Part shown: positions 25,629 through 35,413 of the stretch, one piece after another
Position numbering within the stretch: the first letter of the stretch is position 1
Layout: every line of letters starts with the position of its first letter
NCBI RefSeq assembly: GCF_013403915.1
Contig: NZ_JABFDI010000015.1
Location: 44,562 to 108,561, forward strand
Reading direction: 5' to 3'
DNA length: 64,000 nt
DNA from: Winogradskyella pacifica
Lineage (GTDB): Bacteria; Bacteroidota; Bacteroidia; Flavobacteriales; Flavobacteriaceae
Notes under the pieces: model-generated
What the model was told of the DNA's origin: nothing
The model's input: the letters and a program-made list of their open reading frames with translations, nothing else
Databases searched by the model: none
Program-made: the position numbers and the translations under genes

Positions 25629-26351
25629 TTACAAAGCAGACAACATACGCTCAACCTCAACAATCGTTGCTCCGTAAAGTTTTCGGTTAGGTTTCGTTAA
25701 GCGCAGAGACTCGGTAGAAATCTCATTTAACAGTTCCTTTCCTTCGGAAGTTCTATTATTTTCTACATAAAATTTTGCAAGCTCTAAACGTTCTGCATAA
25801 TTAGAGTACGGTCTGTCTATTTGTTTTAATTGTGCTTCAGCTTCATCGGGTTTACCCAATTCGTTTAAAGCTAAACCATAGCAAAATTGCTGTTTTGAAC
25901 CTTTAAATTCCGATTTATCTTTTATAAATTCTGCCTGTTCAATGACGGCGTTATAATCCTTGAGTTGAAAATAACACAACATCAAATTCTGCCGTGCATA
26001 TAAATCATCTTGAACGGTATCTTCTAATGTTTTCTTATAGCTTATAATCGCATTAGGAATATCTTTATTGGAAAAATAGGCATCTGCCAACTCTATTCTG
26101 TTAGTGTAAGTATCTACAAACTCGAGTTTCTTTTCTAAATCCTTTATCCTTTTCGTGGGATTAAGAACCGTGGTGATTTCTTCTTGTATTTTTTCTGCAT
26201 TATTCTGGTTATACACCTGAGTGATAATGTAGATTAATGAACCAATAACAGGAATAAAAAGCACAACAAAATACCAATAATAAGGTTTACTATTTTTATA
26301 AGCGTGATAAATACAAAATGCCTGAAGGGCAACAATTAAGTAATAAAACAT
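25629..26351 (-). CDS. Membrane-anchored TPR protein
   Basis: This 240-residue protein starts with two hydrophobic segments (YYLIVALQAFCIYHAY and YWYFVVLFIPVIGSLIYII, about 3-45), of the type found in phospholipase-D-like N-terminal anchors. A soluble region follows with at least three TPR-like units (about 90-225, for example LADAYFSNKDIPNAIISY and QNLMLCYFQLKDYNAVIEQA). It likely scaffolds proteins at the inner membrane. No specific function is known to me. It is 30 bp downstream of yaaA on the same strand and probably cotranscribed. Confidence 0.8.
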   Translation of the reverse strand: MFYYLIVALQAFCIYHAYKNSKPYYWYFVVLFIPVIGSLIYIITQVYNQNNAEKIQEEITTVLNPTKRIKDLEKKLEFVDTYTNRIELADAYFSNKDIPNAIISYKKTLEDTVQDDLYARQNLMLCYFQLKDYNAVIEQAEFIKDKSEFKGSKQQFCYGLALNELGKPDEAEAQLKQIDRPYSNYAERLELAKFYVENNRTSEGKELLNEISTESLRLTKPNRKLYGATIVEVERMLSAL

Positions 26352-26381
26352 ATGTGTGAAATTAGTTCTTTATATTATAAT

Positions 26382-27140
26382 TTATCGTGTAAACACTAAT
26401 TCATTTTCTGAAGATAATTCTTCGCTAAAACCATAGTTCTCGTAATTAAAACCTTTAATATCATCTAGAGTTTTTGCGTCGGTATCAATGATATATCTCG
26501 CCATTAAACCTCTGGCCAATTTTGCAAAAATGGCTATAATTTTATACTTGTCGTTTTTAAATTCTTTAAAAGCAATATTGATTACGGGTACTTTTAAGGC
26601 TTTTGTATCTATGGCTTTAAAATACTCTTGACTTGCTAAATTCAGGAAAATTTCGTCGTCGTCTAACTCCTCATTTAAAGCCTTTGTCACTTTCTTTTTC
26701 CAAAATTCGTAAAGGTTTTTATTTTTACCAACTGGCATTTTTGTTCCCATTTCTAGTCGGTAGGGCTGCATTAAATCTAAGGGTTTTAATACACCATATA
26801 ATCCTGAAAGGATCCTAACAGTATCTTCTACTTTATCTAACTTTTCGGTATCAATCGTATACGCATCTAATCCTCTGTACACATCTCCGCTAAACGCGTA
26901 AATAGCTTGCCGTGCATTATCTTTTGTAAATGGTAATTCCCATTCCTGATTGCGCTCATAATTTAATTGACCTAAATTATCTGATATGTGCATAAGCGCA
27001 GACAAATGCTTTGCGGACTTCTTTTTTAATACTTTATTTAATCGTTCTGCCTCGTCTAAAAACACTCCTTCTGTAGTTTTAGAAGTTGGTAATTTAGTGT
27101 CGAAGTCTAACGATTTTGCTGGTGATAGTACTAGTTTCAT
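26382..27140 (-). CDS. yaaA: Peroxide stress protein YaaA (DUF328)
   Basis: This protein of about 252 residues carries the YaaA/UPF0246 signatures: [11 protein letters not shown] at the N-terminus, [44 protein letters not shown] and the C-terminal [10 protein letters not shown]. In Escherichia coli YaaA limits iron-driven oxidative damage under peroxide stress and its fold can bind DNA. The start is taken at 27140 (MKLVLSPAK), which matches family N-termini; the track of upstream codons would add only four residues. It is followed closely by the TPR membrane gene. Hairpins lie upstream. Confidence 0.93.
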   Translation of the reverse strand: MKLVLSPAKSLDFDTKLPTSKTTEGVFLDEAERLNKVLKKKSAKHLSALMHISDNLGQLNYERNQEWELPFTKDNARQAIYAFSGDVYRGLDAYTIDTEKLDKVEDTVRILSGLYGVLKPLDLMQPYRLEMGTKMPVGKNKNLYEFWKKKVTKALNEELDDDEIFLNLASQEYFKAIDTKALKVPVINIAFKEFKNDKYKIIAIFAKLARGLMARYIIDTDAKTLDDIKGFNYENYGFSEELSSENELVFTR

Positions 27141-27324
27141 AATAATGCCCACAAAAGTGGGTATCTCTTTAAATTTAAATCAACACTCATTAAAGCACGT
27201 GTCTCATTAAAGGTTAAACAATTTTTCTTTCTCATTGTAAAAATACGATGTAAATGAAAAAATTTCTAACAATAGTGAAAACTAATATTGATAGTGTTAT
27301 AAAGCTTAACTATAAAGCACCTAT

Positions 27325-27365
27325 AACTAAAAATGCACCATTAGAAAAATAGTGCATTTTTAGTT
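27325..27365. terminator. Long perfect stem-loop upstream of yaaA
   Basis: AACTAAAAATGCAC and GTGCATTTTTAGTT form a perfect 14-bp stem with a 13-base loop. No T run follows on either side, so it may be an RNA structure rather than a simple terminator. Confidence 0.55.
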
Positions 27366-27417
27366 AATCTTTATGCAGGACTTATTGTAAGGCGCGTTAA
27401 GGATGGAAATGGCATCC

Positions 27418-27462
27418 TTTTTATTACACGTTTTAATATTTTTTTTAAACGTGTAATAAAAA
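27418..27462 (-). terminator. Terminator of the pseudouridine synthase gene
   Basis: TTTTTATTACACGTTT and AAACGTGTAATAAAAA form a perfect 16-bp stem with a 13-base loop, 18 bp past the stop codon of the synthase gene. On the minus strand the stem itself ends in five T residues. A small GGATG/CATCC hairpin follows at 27401-27417. Confidence 0.7.
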
Positions 27463-27480
27463 TGAAACGCTATAAAACTA

Positions 27481-28518
27481 TTAGTCTTTGGCATGCTTGG
27501 CATAATGCCTCCATTTCTCAATACATTGCGTCATATCATCAGGAACTTCAGATTCAAATCTCATGAATTCATTTGTCGTTGGATGTACAAACCCTAATGT
27601 TTTAGCATGTAAAGCTTGGCGTGGCAAAATTTTAAAACAGTTATCTACAAACTGCTTATATTTAGTAAATGTAGTCCCTTTTAAAATACGCTCTCCACCA
27701 TAACGTTCATCGTTAAATAAAGTGTGACCAATATGTTTCATATGAACACGTATTTGGTGGGTACGACCAGTTTCAAGCTTACAAGTTACTAAAGTGACAT
27801 AACCTAAACGCTCAAGAACTTTATAATGTGTTACGGCTGGTTTTCCTTGTTCGTCTTCATCATCTAAGAACACTGTATTTTGTAATCTGTTCTTTGGATG
27901 GCGACCAATATTACCTTCAATAGTACCTTCCTCTTCTTCTACATTACCCCAAACAATGGCAACATATTCGCGCTCACTCGTTTTTTTAGCAAACTGATTA
28001 GACAGATGAGCCATGGCTAGTTCGGTCTTTGCGACTACTAATAACCCACTGGTATCTTTATCAATTCTATGAACCAAACCTGGTCTTTCACTAGAGTTAT
28101 TAGGCAAATTTTCGAAATGAAAAATAAGTGCATTTATTAAAGTCCCAGAATAATTACCGTGCCCTGGGTGTACAACCATACCTGCAGGTTTATTCACCAC
28201 AAGCAAATCATCATCCTCATACACCACATCGATAGGAATATCTTCAGCAACAAGAAGATTCTCGTGCGGGGGATGTTCAAATTTAACAGTGATATAATCG
28301 TTAGGCTTTACTTTGTAATTGGACTTAACAGGAACGTCATTCACAAAAATACTACCGTCTTTTGCGGCAGCCTGAATTTTATTACGCGTAGCGTTTTCTA
28401 TAAAATTCATTAAGTATTTATCGATACGAAGTGGTTGTTGACCTGCAACAACTTTAAAAGCGTGATGCTCGTATAATTCGTTTTCGTCTTGGTCTGAGAT
28501 ATCAGAAATATTTGGCAT
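27481..28518 (-). CDS. RluA/RluD-family rRNA pseudouridine synthase
   Basis: This 345-residue enzyme isomerises uridine to pseudouridine in large-subunit rRNA, inferred from the RluD-like type. An S4 RNA-binding domain (about 20-85, QQPLRIDKYL to VKPNDYITV) precedes the catalytic domain. That domain contains GMVVHPGHGN, VHRIDKDTSGLLVVAK with the catalytic Asp, and ETGRTHQIRVHMKHIGHTL. It follows the PASTA-protein gene by 8 bp on the same strand. A strong terminator lies after it. Confidence 0.92.
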   Translation of the reverse strand: MPNISDISDQDENELYEHHAFKVVAGQQPLRIDKYLMNFIENATRNKIQAAAKDGSIFVNDVPVKSNYKVKPNDYITVKFEHPPHENLLVAEDIPIDVVYEDDDLLVVNKPAGMVVHPGHGNYSGTLINALIFHFENLPNNSSERPGLVHRIDKDTSGLLVVAKTELAMAHLSNQFAKKTSEREYVAIVWGNVEEEEGTIEGNIGRHPKNRLQNTVFLDDEDEQGKPAVTHYKVLERLGYVTLVTCKLETGRTHQIRVHMKHIGHTLFNDERYGGERILKGTTFTKYKQFVDNCFKILPRQALHAKTLGFVHPTTNEFMRFESEVPDDMTQCIEKWRHYAKHAKD

Positions 28519-28526
28519 TATTTTAA

Positions 28527-29075
28527 TTATAGTTTACCGTTTCCTACCACCAAGTCTATCTTAGAAGTTAAGGGTAATGATGTACCTGGTTTTAATGTTT
28601 TACCTTTGTGAGACATAGAAATAACACCTTCACCAATGGCATCTTTATAGGTGATGTCTCCTATTTCGAATTCTAAAGCTTCTAATTGAGGTTTAGCCTG
28701 TCTAAACGTACGTTTTAAAATATTTGGCACTTCGACTTTACGGTAACCAGAAGGGTTTAAGATTAAATATATTTTGCGATTTTCCTTTACTTGTGATCCT
28801 GCAATTGGGTTTTGTTCAATAACAGAATACTTAGGATATTTTGGATTATAATTTGCAGAATCTTGTATTTCCATGGCTAAATCATGATCCTTTAATTCGA
28901 TACCAACAGTCTCTAAAGATTTACCCTTTAAATCTGGTACAATTATAAACTCACCATGATTAGTGGTTACACTTAACCATTTTAGGGCTATAAAACAAAT
29001 CACCACAAGGGCTATAAGGGCTAATGCCAGTTGTTTAAAAAACACTTTACTAGTAAGAAACTTAACAAAACTCAT
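28527..29075 (-). CDS. PASTA-domain membrane protein
   Basis: This protein of about 182 residues has one membrane span (LALALIALVVICFIALKWL, about 15-34). The extracytoplasmic part holds two or three PASTA domains (IIVPDLKGKSLETV, YSVIEQNPIAGSQVKENRKIYL, VEVPNILKRTFRQAK). PASTA domains bind peptidoglycan fragments or penicillin-binding-protein partners. I use the Met at 29075; the Met at 29117 would add a non-conserved leader. It sits between ddl (divergent) and the pseudouridine synthase (8-bp gap), a peptidoglycan-related context. Confidence 0.85.
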   Translation of the reverse strand: MSFVKFLTSKVFFKQLALALIALVVICFIALKWLSVTTNHGEFIIVPDLKGKSLETVGIELKDHDLAMEIQDSANYNPKYPKYSVIEQNPIAGSQVKENRKIYLILNPSGYRKVEVPNILKRTFRQAKPQLEALEFEIGDITYKDAIGEGVISMSHKGKTLKPGTSLPLTSKIDLVVGNGKL

Positions 29076-29200
29076 ATGAAAATAATTGTTGACAAAACTA
29101 AGAAATAATAACGACACAAAAATAAAATACGTATGAATTAGAGAATTAGATTATTGAAAATAAATGATACTTTTACACAGTAGCATTTTTAAACTAAATA

Positions 29201-30178
29201 ATGAAGAAAAATATTGCAATTATAATGGGCGGTTATTCTAGTGAATACAAGATCTCCCTTAAGAGTGGCAACGTTGTTTTTGACGCTCTAGACAAAGATA
29301 AATACAATGCATATCGCATTCATATTTTTAAAGATAAATGGGTTTTTGTTAATGATTTGGACGAAGAATTTCCGATAGATAAAAATAATTTTTCCGTTTT
29401 AGTAAACGAAACAAAAATTGAGTTCGATTGTGTTTTTAATGCGATCCATGGTTCGCCAGGTGAAGATGGTTATATGCAAGCCTATTTTGAATTATTAGGA
29501 ATGCCACAAACCAGCTGCTCAATGTACCAAGCAGCATTAACTTTTAATAAGCGCGATTTGTTAGCGGCTTTAAAACCTTACGGCATTAAAACGGCCGAAA
29601 GCTATTATCTTAATTTTGGCGACTCCATTAATGAAGATGCTATAATTGCTAAAGTTGGACTCCCTTGTTTTGTTAAGGCCAACAAAGCTGGTAGTAGTTT
29701 TGGAATTTCTAAAGTGTATAAGAAAGAAGATTTACAAACCGCCATTGACAACTCTTTTAAAGAAGACAATGAAATTATTATTGAGCAGTTTTTAGATGGT
29801 GTTGAAGTTTCTGTTGGTGTAATTTCGTATACATCTGAAACTCTCGTTTTACCGATCACAGAAATCGTTTCTGAAAATGATTTCTTTGATTATGAAGCTA
29901 AATATTTGGGGCAATCACAAGAAATTACTCCGGCACGTATATCTGAAGATTATGCCAACAAAGTAAGAACCGAAGCTAAAAAAATATATGAAATTTTAAA
30001 AATGAAAGGCTTTTCTAGAAGTGAATTTATTTTTAAAAATGACGAACCTTATCTATTAGAAGTAAACACGGTTCCTGGCTTAACTAAAGAAAGCATATTA
30101 CCTAAGCAAGCAACGGAAGCTGGTATTAGCCTAAATGACTTATTTGGAAATGCCATTGAAGAAGCTTTGAAGAAATAA
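29201..30178 (+). CDS. ddl: D-alanine--D-alanine ligase
   Basis: This 325-residue ATP-grasp enzyme joins two D-Ala molecules for peptidoglycan precursors. Visible motifs are MGGYSSEYKISLKSG at the N-terminus, HGSPGEDGYMQAYFE, PCFVKANKAGSSFGISKV, EQFLDGVEVSVGV and the metal-binding, C-terminal FKNDEPYLLEVNTVPGLTKES. The length is typical and it is cytoplasmic. It is divergent from the PASTA-domain gene and followed 59 bp later by coaD. Confidence 0.95.
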   Translation: MKKNIAIIMGGYSSEYKISLKSGNVVFDALDKDKYNAYRIHIFKDKWVFVNDLDEEFPIDKNNFSVLVNETKIEFDCVFNAIHGSPGEDGYMQAYFELLGMPQTSCSMYQAALTFNKRDLLAALKPYGIKTAESYYLNFGDSINEDAIIAKVGLPCFVKANKAGSSFGISKVYKKEDLQTAIDNSFKEDNEIIIEQFLDGVEVSVGVISYTSETLVLPITEIVSENDFFDYEAKYLGQSQEITPARISEDYANKVRTEAKKIYEILKMKGFSRSEFIFKNDEPYLLEVNTVPGLTKESILPKQATEAGISLNDLFGNAIEEALKK

Positions 30179-30237
30179 TAATTATATTTGAAATTATAAC
30201 TATTTCCGATTAGTACAGAAATATTAAAACTAAGTTT

Positions 30238-30696
30238 ATGAAACGCGCAATATTCCCAGGATCCTTTGATCCTATTACAAACGGTCACCACGATATTATA
30301 CTGCGTGGCATTAAATTGTTCGATGAAGTTGTTGTAGCTATTGGTATTAATGCCGAAAAAAAATACATGTTTTCTTTAGAGGAAAGAAAAGCATTTATTG
30401 AAGAAACATTTAAAGATGAACCTAAAGTAAAAGTAGTTACTTATAAAGGCTTAACTATTGATTTTTGTAAAGAAATTGATGCACAATTTATACTAAGAGG
30501 CTTAAGAAATCCTGCTGATTTTGAGTTCGAAAAAGCCATAGCACATACCAATAGAAAACTATCAAAAATTGAAACTGTATTCTTATTAACCGCAGCTAAA
30601 ACTTCATTTATTTCGTCATCTATTGTGCGCGATGTATTAAGGAATGATGGTGACTATACTGTTTTGGTACCGAATAGTGTTCGCATAAATAAATAG
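30238..30696 (+). CDS. coaD: Phosphopantetheine adenylyltransferase
   Basis: CoaD transfers AMP from ATP to 4'-phosphopantetheine, the penultimate step of coenzyme A synthesis. This 152-residue protein shows the nucleotidyltransferase motif FPGSFDPITNGH (6-17), RGLRNPADFEFE and the C-terminal ISSSIVRDV motif that supplies phosphate contacts. The length is typical. It follows ddl and precedes the DUF2007-type gene on the same strand. Confidence 0.95.
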   Translation: MKRAIFPGSFDPITNGHHDIILRGIKLFDEVVVAIGINAEKKYMFSLEERKAFIEETFKDEPKVKVVTYKGLTIDFCKEIDAQFILRGLRNPADFEFEKAIAHTNRKLSKIETVFLLTAAKTSFISSSIVRDVLRNDGDYTVLVPNSVRINK

Positions 30697-30730
30697 AATT
30701 CACATTAATAGCAAATCAACAAACTTAGCA

Positions 30731-31393
30731 ATGGAAGACAATTATTCGATATTTAGGAAATTCCAAAGTTTAGAACAAGCCTCAGAATTAAAAGCTTTGT
30801 TGAATGAAAACGGCATAGAAACCATACTTGACGACAATGCACCTTCTGTTGATGTTACGTTCACAGGAAACACTTTACAGAATGAGATTGAAGTCCGGAT
30901 TAAACAAACCGACTTTCAAAAAGCTGAAAGCATTCTCGAAAAAGAAGTCGAGAACTTAATTGAAACTATAGATAAAGATTATTATTTGTTTAAATTCACA
31001 GATGAAGAACTTTATGACATTTTATTAAAGTCTGACGAATGGAATGCTTTTGACTATACATTAGCTCAAAAAATATTAATTCAAAGAGGCAAACCGATTG
31101 ATAAAGAATTACTAAATTCTCTAAAAAATGAACGCTTAAAACAATTAGCTGAACCTGAGGGCAACCAAAAACCTTGGATTATTGCAGGCTACTTTTTTGC
31201 TGTTTTAGGCGGTTTTCTAGGCTTAATAATCGGTTATTTTTTATGGACATCTAAAAAAACCCTACCAGATGGACAGAAGATTCACACTTATGCTGAGAAC
31301 GACAGAAGACACGGAAAATATATATTCTATATAAGTTTAGTAATTGCACCAACTACCATACTTTTTAGAGTAGTGAGTCAAATTTTAAATTAA
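30731..31393 (+). CDS. DUF2007-type membrane protein
   Basis: This 220-residue protein has an N-terminal DUF2007-like signal-transducing fold (about 5-75: IFRKFQSLEQASELKALLNE, IEVRIKQTDFQKAESIL). An acidic linker and two C-terminal hydrophobic segments follow (WIIAGYFFAVLGGFLGLIIGYF, about 155-180, and YIFYISLVIAPTTILFRVV). It is likely an inner-membrane protein with a cytoplasmic regulatory domain. Function is unknown. It is 34 bp downstream of coaD and ends at a convergent boundary with the GSCFA gene. Confidence 0.8.
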   Translation: MEDNYSIFRKFQSLEQASELKALLNENGIETILDDNAPSVDVTFTGNTLQNEIEVRIKQTDFQKAESILEKEVENLIETIDKDYYLFKFTDEELYDILLKSDEWNAFDYTLAQKILIQRGKPIDKELLNSLKNERLKQLAEPEGNQKPWIIAGYFFAVLGGFLGLIIGYFLWTSKKTLPDGQKIHTYAENDRRHGKYIFYISLVIAPTTILFRVVSQILN

Positions 31394-31436
31394 CACAGTA
31401 ATTTTTTCTACTAGTAATTCTCTCTTTATATACAAA

Positions 31437-31465
31437 ATGCTTTCCAATACTACTACAGAAAGCAT
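31437..31465. terminator. Convergent hairpin between the DUF2007-type and GSCFA genes
   Basis: ATGCTTTC and GAAAGCAT form a perfect 8-bp stem with a 13-base loop between the two convergent genes. There is no strong T run, so terminator function is uncertain. Confidence 0.4.
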
Positions 31466-31478
31466 AGAATCATTAGCA

Positions 31479-32429
31479 TTAAAACGATATATGAGGAAAT
31501 TTTGCACATACATCTTCCATTTCTAGCTGAAGTTTTGACAGAAATTTTTGATGTGCTTCAGAATTCGAATTAAAAGGACGATGCGCCTTTTTTGCTTGGA
31601 TGGCTGCAATTTTATCTAAAGTTTGTAAAGCATCTGCTAATAACCAAACGGTTTTAAATTTTCCCCAGATATAATCTATAGCGACTTCATTTGGATGAAG
31701 CATATCTGCATTGTAAAAACGATAGTCACGTAATTCATCCATCATAATTTCGTAAGATGGAAAATAATAAAGGCTATTTCTAGGTTCAACAACATTGTGA
31801 ATTGCCGCAATTAAATGCGCTTTACTTTGTGTATTTTCTATAAAACCATCTTTAATATGTCTTACGGGCGAAACCGTAAAGAGAAAACTAACTTCTGGAT
31901 TCACACTTTTCACTAAAGCGATAATGGCTTGAAGTGATTCAGTAATCGTATCAACAGAACCTAATTCTTTTAGAAACTGTTTTTGGGGTAGTTTGTGACA
32001 ATTAGCAACAACTTTATCCGATTCAATATGTCTATAAACCCAACTTGTTCCTAAGGTTATTATAACATGACTTGCATTAACTAAATTGTCGAGAGTCTCA
32101 TCAATTTGAGAATTTAAAACACTTAGCAATTCGTCTTTTGAGGTCTTGTTTAATTTTGAGTGTGCATCTAAGCAAAACCATTGTTCGTTATAAAAGTATA
32201 AGTCATCTTCAGAATAATAGTCCTTATTTATGACACGCGTAATTAGATGTTCTATCGCTAAGGGATGAAATAAAATACCAAATGGATTAACTGTAGACTG
32301 AAACTTAAAATAATTAAACTTCTCACTTATATTTTCAGAAAAGCATGAACCAAGCAACAACACTGTAGAGTTATAATCTATTTGGTTATACTTCAGTGGT
32401 TTTAGTGGTATTTGAGTTTGAAGATTCAT
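31479..32429 (-). CDS. GSCFA-domain protein
   Basis: This 316-residue protein begins LKPLKYNQIDYNSTVLLLG and has the defining GSCFSENIS motif (about 27-35). Later family blocks are VNPFGILFHP, LGTSWVYRH, FLFTVSPVRHIKDG, YFPSYEIMMDELRDYRFY and DMLHPNEVAIDYIW. GSCFA proteins resemble SGNH hydrolases and are suspected to act on carbohydrate or lipid esters. No signal peptide is seen. It lies between the DUF2007-type gene (convergent) and the repeat remnant at 32452-32655. Confidence 0.9.
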   Translation of the reverse strand: MNLQTQIPLKPLKYNQIDYNSTVLLLGSCFSENISEKFNYFKFQSTVNPFGILFHPLAIEHLITRVINKDYYSEDDLYFYNEQWFCLDAHSKLNKTSKDELLSVLNSQIDETLDNLVNASHVIITLGTSWVYRHIESDKVVANCHKLPQKQFLKELGSVDTITESLQAIIALVKSVNPEVSFLFTVSPVRHIKDGFIENTQSKAHLIAAIHNVVEPRNSLYYFPSYEIMMDELRDYRFYNADMLHPNEVAIDYIWGKFKTVWLLADALQTLDKIAAIQAKKAHRPFNSNSEAHQKFLSKLQLEMEDVCAKFPHISF

Positions 32430-32451
32430 TTGTTAATTATTACTTAGAGGT

Positions 32452-32655
32452 TAAAGTTATTACACAAAGATTCGCGGAGTCTCTCAGAGATTCACTGAGA
32501 AAAACAGCAATTCAAATCACATTTTTTTTGTTTTTAAAAGTGTTTCAAGCATTTAGTGCAGTTAAAAAAAAAAAAAAAAACGTAATCATGAAAATTTAAA
32601 ACTAACCCTCTGTGAATCTCTGCGCTTTTGCTCTGCGAAACTCTGGGTTACAACC
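32452..32655. repeat. Decayed CACAAAG/CGCAGAG inverted-repeat cassette
   Basis: The left arm (about 32461-32500) reads ACACAAAGATTCGCGGAGTC then TCTCAGAGATTCACTGAG. The right arm (about 32608-32651), reverse-complemented, reads CAGAGTTTCGCAGAGCAAAA then GCGCAGAGATTCACAGAG. Both have the 10-11-bp period of the GxxExxY cassette repeats at 2096-2602. There is no intact gene between them. Confidence 0.7.
32564..32580 (+). repeat. 17-A homopolymer tract
   Basis: A run of 17 consecutive A residues lies between the arms of the decayed cassette, in non-coding DNA. Confidence 0.95.
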
Positions 32656-32658
32656 GTT

Positions 32659-35271
32659 CTATAAATAATCCTTAGCAGCCTCCAAAGCAGTCTCAATCCC
32701 ATTAGGATTCTTACCTCCCGCAGTGGCGAAGAACGGTTGTCCTCCACCTCCACCTTGGATGTGTTTTCCTAATTCTCTGACGATTGTACCAGCATTTAAA
32801 CCTTTACTTGCCACCAATTCCTTAGAAATGTAACAAGACAAAATGGCCTTTCCATCATTTTCAGCACCAAATATTAAGAATAAATTTTCAAACTGACTTC
32901 CCAACTCAAAGCATACATCTTTAACTCCTGAAGCATCTAAATCGAGTTTCTTAGCTAAGAATTGAATACCGTTAATTTCGGTTAGTTCGCTTTTAAGTTC
33001 TCCCTTAATATTTTTAGCTTTATCTTTTAAAAGTTCTTCTATTTGTTTTTTTAAGTCGCTATTTTCTCCTTGCAGATTCTCTAATGCTTTTATAGGTTCT
33101 TTAGCATTGTTCAACAAGCCTTTCATTTCAAGATAAGCCGTGTTATTTTCAGCGAAATAATCCCTAACCGATTTATTTGTAATAGCTTCAATTCTTCTAA
33201 TACCTGCTGCAACAGCTCCTTCAGACACAATTTTAAAATGCCAAATATCAGATGTGTTTTTTACATGAATTCCACCACACAACTCCATAGATTTCCCAAA
33301 ACGAATCGTTCTCACCGTATCGCCATATTTCTCTCCGAATAAAGCCATAGCTCCTTCTTCAATAGCTTTTTCCATTGGGATATTTCGATGTTCCTCTAAA
33401 GGTAACTTGCCTTCAATTCTGGCATTTACAAAATCTTCTATTTCTTGTAATTGCTCTGGTGTTACTTTTGAAAAATGAGAAAAATCGAATCGTAATGATT
33501 TTGGTTTCACCAAAGATCCTTTTTGCTCTACATGCTCTCCTAATACTGTTCGTAAAGCTTGGTGCAATAAATGTGTCGCTGTATGATTACTGGAAGATAA
33601 TGCACGGTGTTCACTATTCACTACAGCTTTAAAGCTTTCGTTTAAATGTTCTGGTAAATTTTTACATAAATGGATAATAACATTATTTTCCTTTTTAGTA
33701 TCTAAAATATAAACCACATCTCCATGTGTATCTTGCAATACTCCTTTGTCTCCAACTTGTCCACCTCCTTCCGGATAAAATGGTGTTAAATTGAAAACTA
33801 ACTGATACATTTCACCATCTTTTTTAGAGGTTACTTTTCGGTATCTTGCAATTTTTACATTAGCTTCTTGAGTGTCATATCCAATAAATTCTTGAACATC
33901 GTCTTCAAATAAAACCGTCCAATCTTCAGTTGACGTTTCACTAGCAGAGCGCGATCGTTCTTTCTGCTTTTGTAATTGCTCGTTAAATCCTTTTTCGTCT
34001 AATTTTAAATTCTTTTCAGATAAAATTAAAGCTGTTAAATCAATAGGGAATCCATAAGTGTCATACAACTCAAAAGCCTTTTCACCTGAAACGGTATCTC
34101 CTTTTGTTTCTTCAACAATTCGATTTAATAATACTAAACCTTGATCTAATGTTCTTAAAAAAGAAGCTTCTTCTTCTTTAATTACATTTTCAATTAAAAC
34201 TTTTTGTGCTCTTATTTCAGGGAACGCCTCACCCATTTTTTTACTTAACACATCTACTAAACGATATATTAATGGTTCTTTTTTATCTAAGAATGTAAAA
34301 CCATAACGCACGGCTCTTCGTAAAATTCTACGAATCACATAACCTGAACCTGTGTTGCTTGGTAATTGACCATCTGCAATTGAAAATGCCACAGCTCTAA
34401 CATGGTCAGAAATAACACGAATTGCAACATCAACTTCTTCGTTATCACCATAGGTTTTTCCTGTAATGGTTTCTATTTCACGAATAATTGGTGTAAAAAC
34501 ATCGGTATCATAATTAGATTGTACACCTTGTAATACCATACATAAGCGCTCAAAGCCCATTCCTGTATCGATATGTTTATTTGGCAACGCTTCTAAAACT
34601 CCATTTGCCTTACGATTGTATTGCATAAAAACGAGATTCCATATTTCAACCACATGCGGATGATCCATGTTTATCAAAGTTTTAGCATCAACCTTTGCTT
34701 TTTCTTCAGCAGATCTAATATCGACGTGGATTTCGCTACAAGGTCCACATGGCCCTTGATCTCCCATTTCCCAGAAATTATCCTTTTTATTCCCTTTTAA
34801 AATGCGATCTTCAGAAATATATTTCTTCCAAATATCGTATGCTTCCGTATCCATTTTAAGATTATCCTCGTCATCACTGCCTTCAAAAACGGTTACATAA
34901 AGTATGCTTTTATCAATTCCGTATACTTCGGTAAGCAATTCCCAAGCCCAAGCAATCGCTTCCTCCTTAAAATAATCTCCAAAACTCCAGTTTCCTAGCA
35001 TTTCAAACAAAGTATGATGATAGGTATCATAACCAACTTCCTCTAAGTCATTATGCTTACCAGAAACACGTAAGCATTTTTGTGAGTCCGAAATTCTATT
35101 TTTCTTTGGTTCTGAATTCCCTAAAAAGTATTCTTTAAAAGGCACCATACCAGCATTAACAAACATTAATGTTGGGTCATTCTTTAATACCATTGGTGCA
35201 GAAGGCACAATAAGATGTTGTTTTCCTTCAAAGAATTTTAAAAATTTAGATCGTACGTCTTGAGACTTCAT
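32659..35271 (-). CDS. alaS: Alanyl-tRNA synthetase
   Basis: This 870-residue class II synthetase charges tRNA-Ala. It shows the catalytic-domain start ([31 protein letters not shown]), the tRNA-recognition region, the editing domain with [11 protein letters not shown] and CGGIHV, and the C-Ala domain ending in [15 protein letters not shown]. All parts are present and the length is typical. It is transcribed on its own, divergent from the M23 peptidase gene with a 142-bp intergenic region. The decayed repeat cassette lies just past its 3' end. Confidence 0.97.
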   Translation of the reverse strand: MKSQDVRSKFLKFFEGKQHLIVPSAPMVLKNDPTLMFVNAGMVPFKEYFLGNSEPKKNRISDSQKCLRVSGKHNDLEEVGYDTYHHTLFEMLGNWSFGDYFKEEAIAWAWELLTEVYGIDKSILYVTVFEGSDDEDNLKMDTEAYDIWKKYISEDRILKGNKKDNFWEMGDQGPCGPCSEIHVDIRSAEEKAKVDAKTLINMDHPHVVEIWNLVFMQYNRKANGVLEALPNKHIDTGMGFERLCMVLQGVQSNYDTDVFTPIIREIETITGKTYGDNEEVDVAIRVISDHVRAVAFSIADGQLPSNTGSGYVIRRILRRAVRYGFTFLDKKEPLIYRLVDVLSKKMGEAFPEIRAQKVLIENVIKEEEASFLRTLDQGLVLLNRIVEETKGDTVSGEKAFELYDTYGFPIDLTALILSEKNLKLDEKGFNEQLQKQKERSRSASETSTEDWTVLFEDDVQEFIGYDTQEANVKIARYRKVTSKKDGEMYQLVFNLTPFYPEGGGQVGDKGVLQDTHGDVVYILDTKKENNVIIHLCKNLPEHLNESFKAVVNSEHRALSSSNHTATHLLHQALRTVLGEHVEQKGSLVKPKSLRFDFSHFSKVTPEQLQEIEDFVNARIEGKLPLEEHRNIPMEKAIEEGAMALFGEKYGDTVRTIRFGKSMELCGGIHVKNTSDIWHFKIVSEGAVAAGIRRIEAITNKSVRDYFAENNTAYLEMKGLLNNAKEPIKALENLQGENSDLKKQIEELLKDKAKNIKGELKSELTEINGIQFLAKKLDLDASGVKDVCFELGSQFENLFLIFGAENDGKAILSCYISKELVASKGLNAGTIVRELGKHIQGGGGGQPFFATAGGKNPNGIETALEAAKDYL

Positions 35272-35336
35272 ATGCTGAATTTATAGCTTGTTTGTACTTG
35301 TTTGTATTTAATTACCACAAATGCGAAACAATTTTT

Positions 35337-35344
35337 TATCTTTG
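35337..35344 (+). promoter_or_regulatory. -7-like box upstream of the M23 peptidase gene
   Basis: TATCTTTG matches TAnnTTTG exactly, 69 bp before the ATG at 35414. No TTTG is found at the proper distance upstream. Confidence 0.3.
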
Positions 35345-35413
35345 GTTGCTTTGCGAATAAATTACAAACCGAAATTATGTCTGTAATGCTGCAAAAATAG
35401 CATAAATTCAAAC

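Noticed and set aside
32396..32599. 67-codon ORF upstream of alaS
   Set aside because: It runs through the inverted-repeat arm and the 17-A tract; the lysine run at its end is an artefact of that tract.
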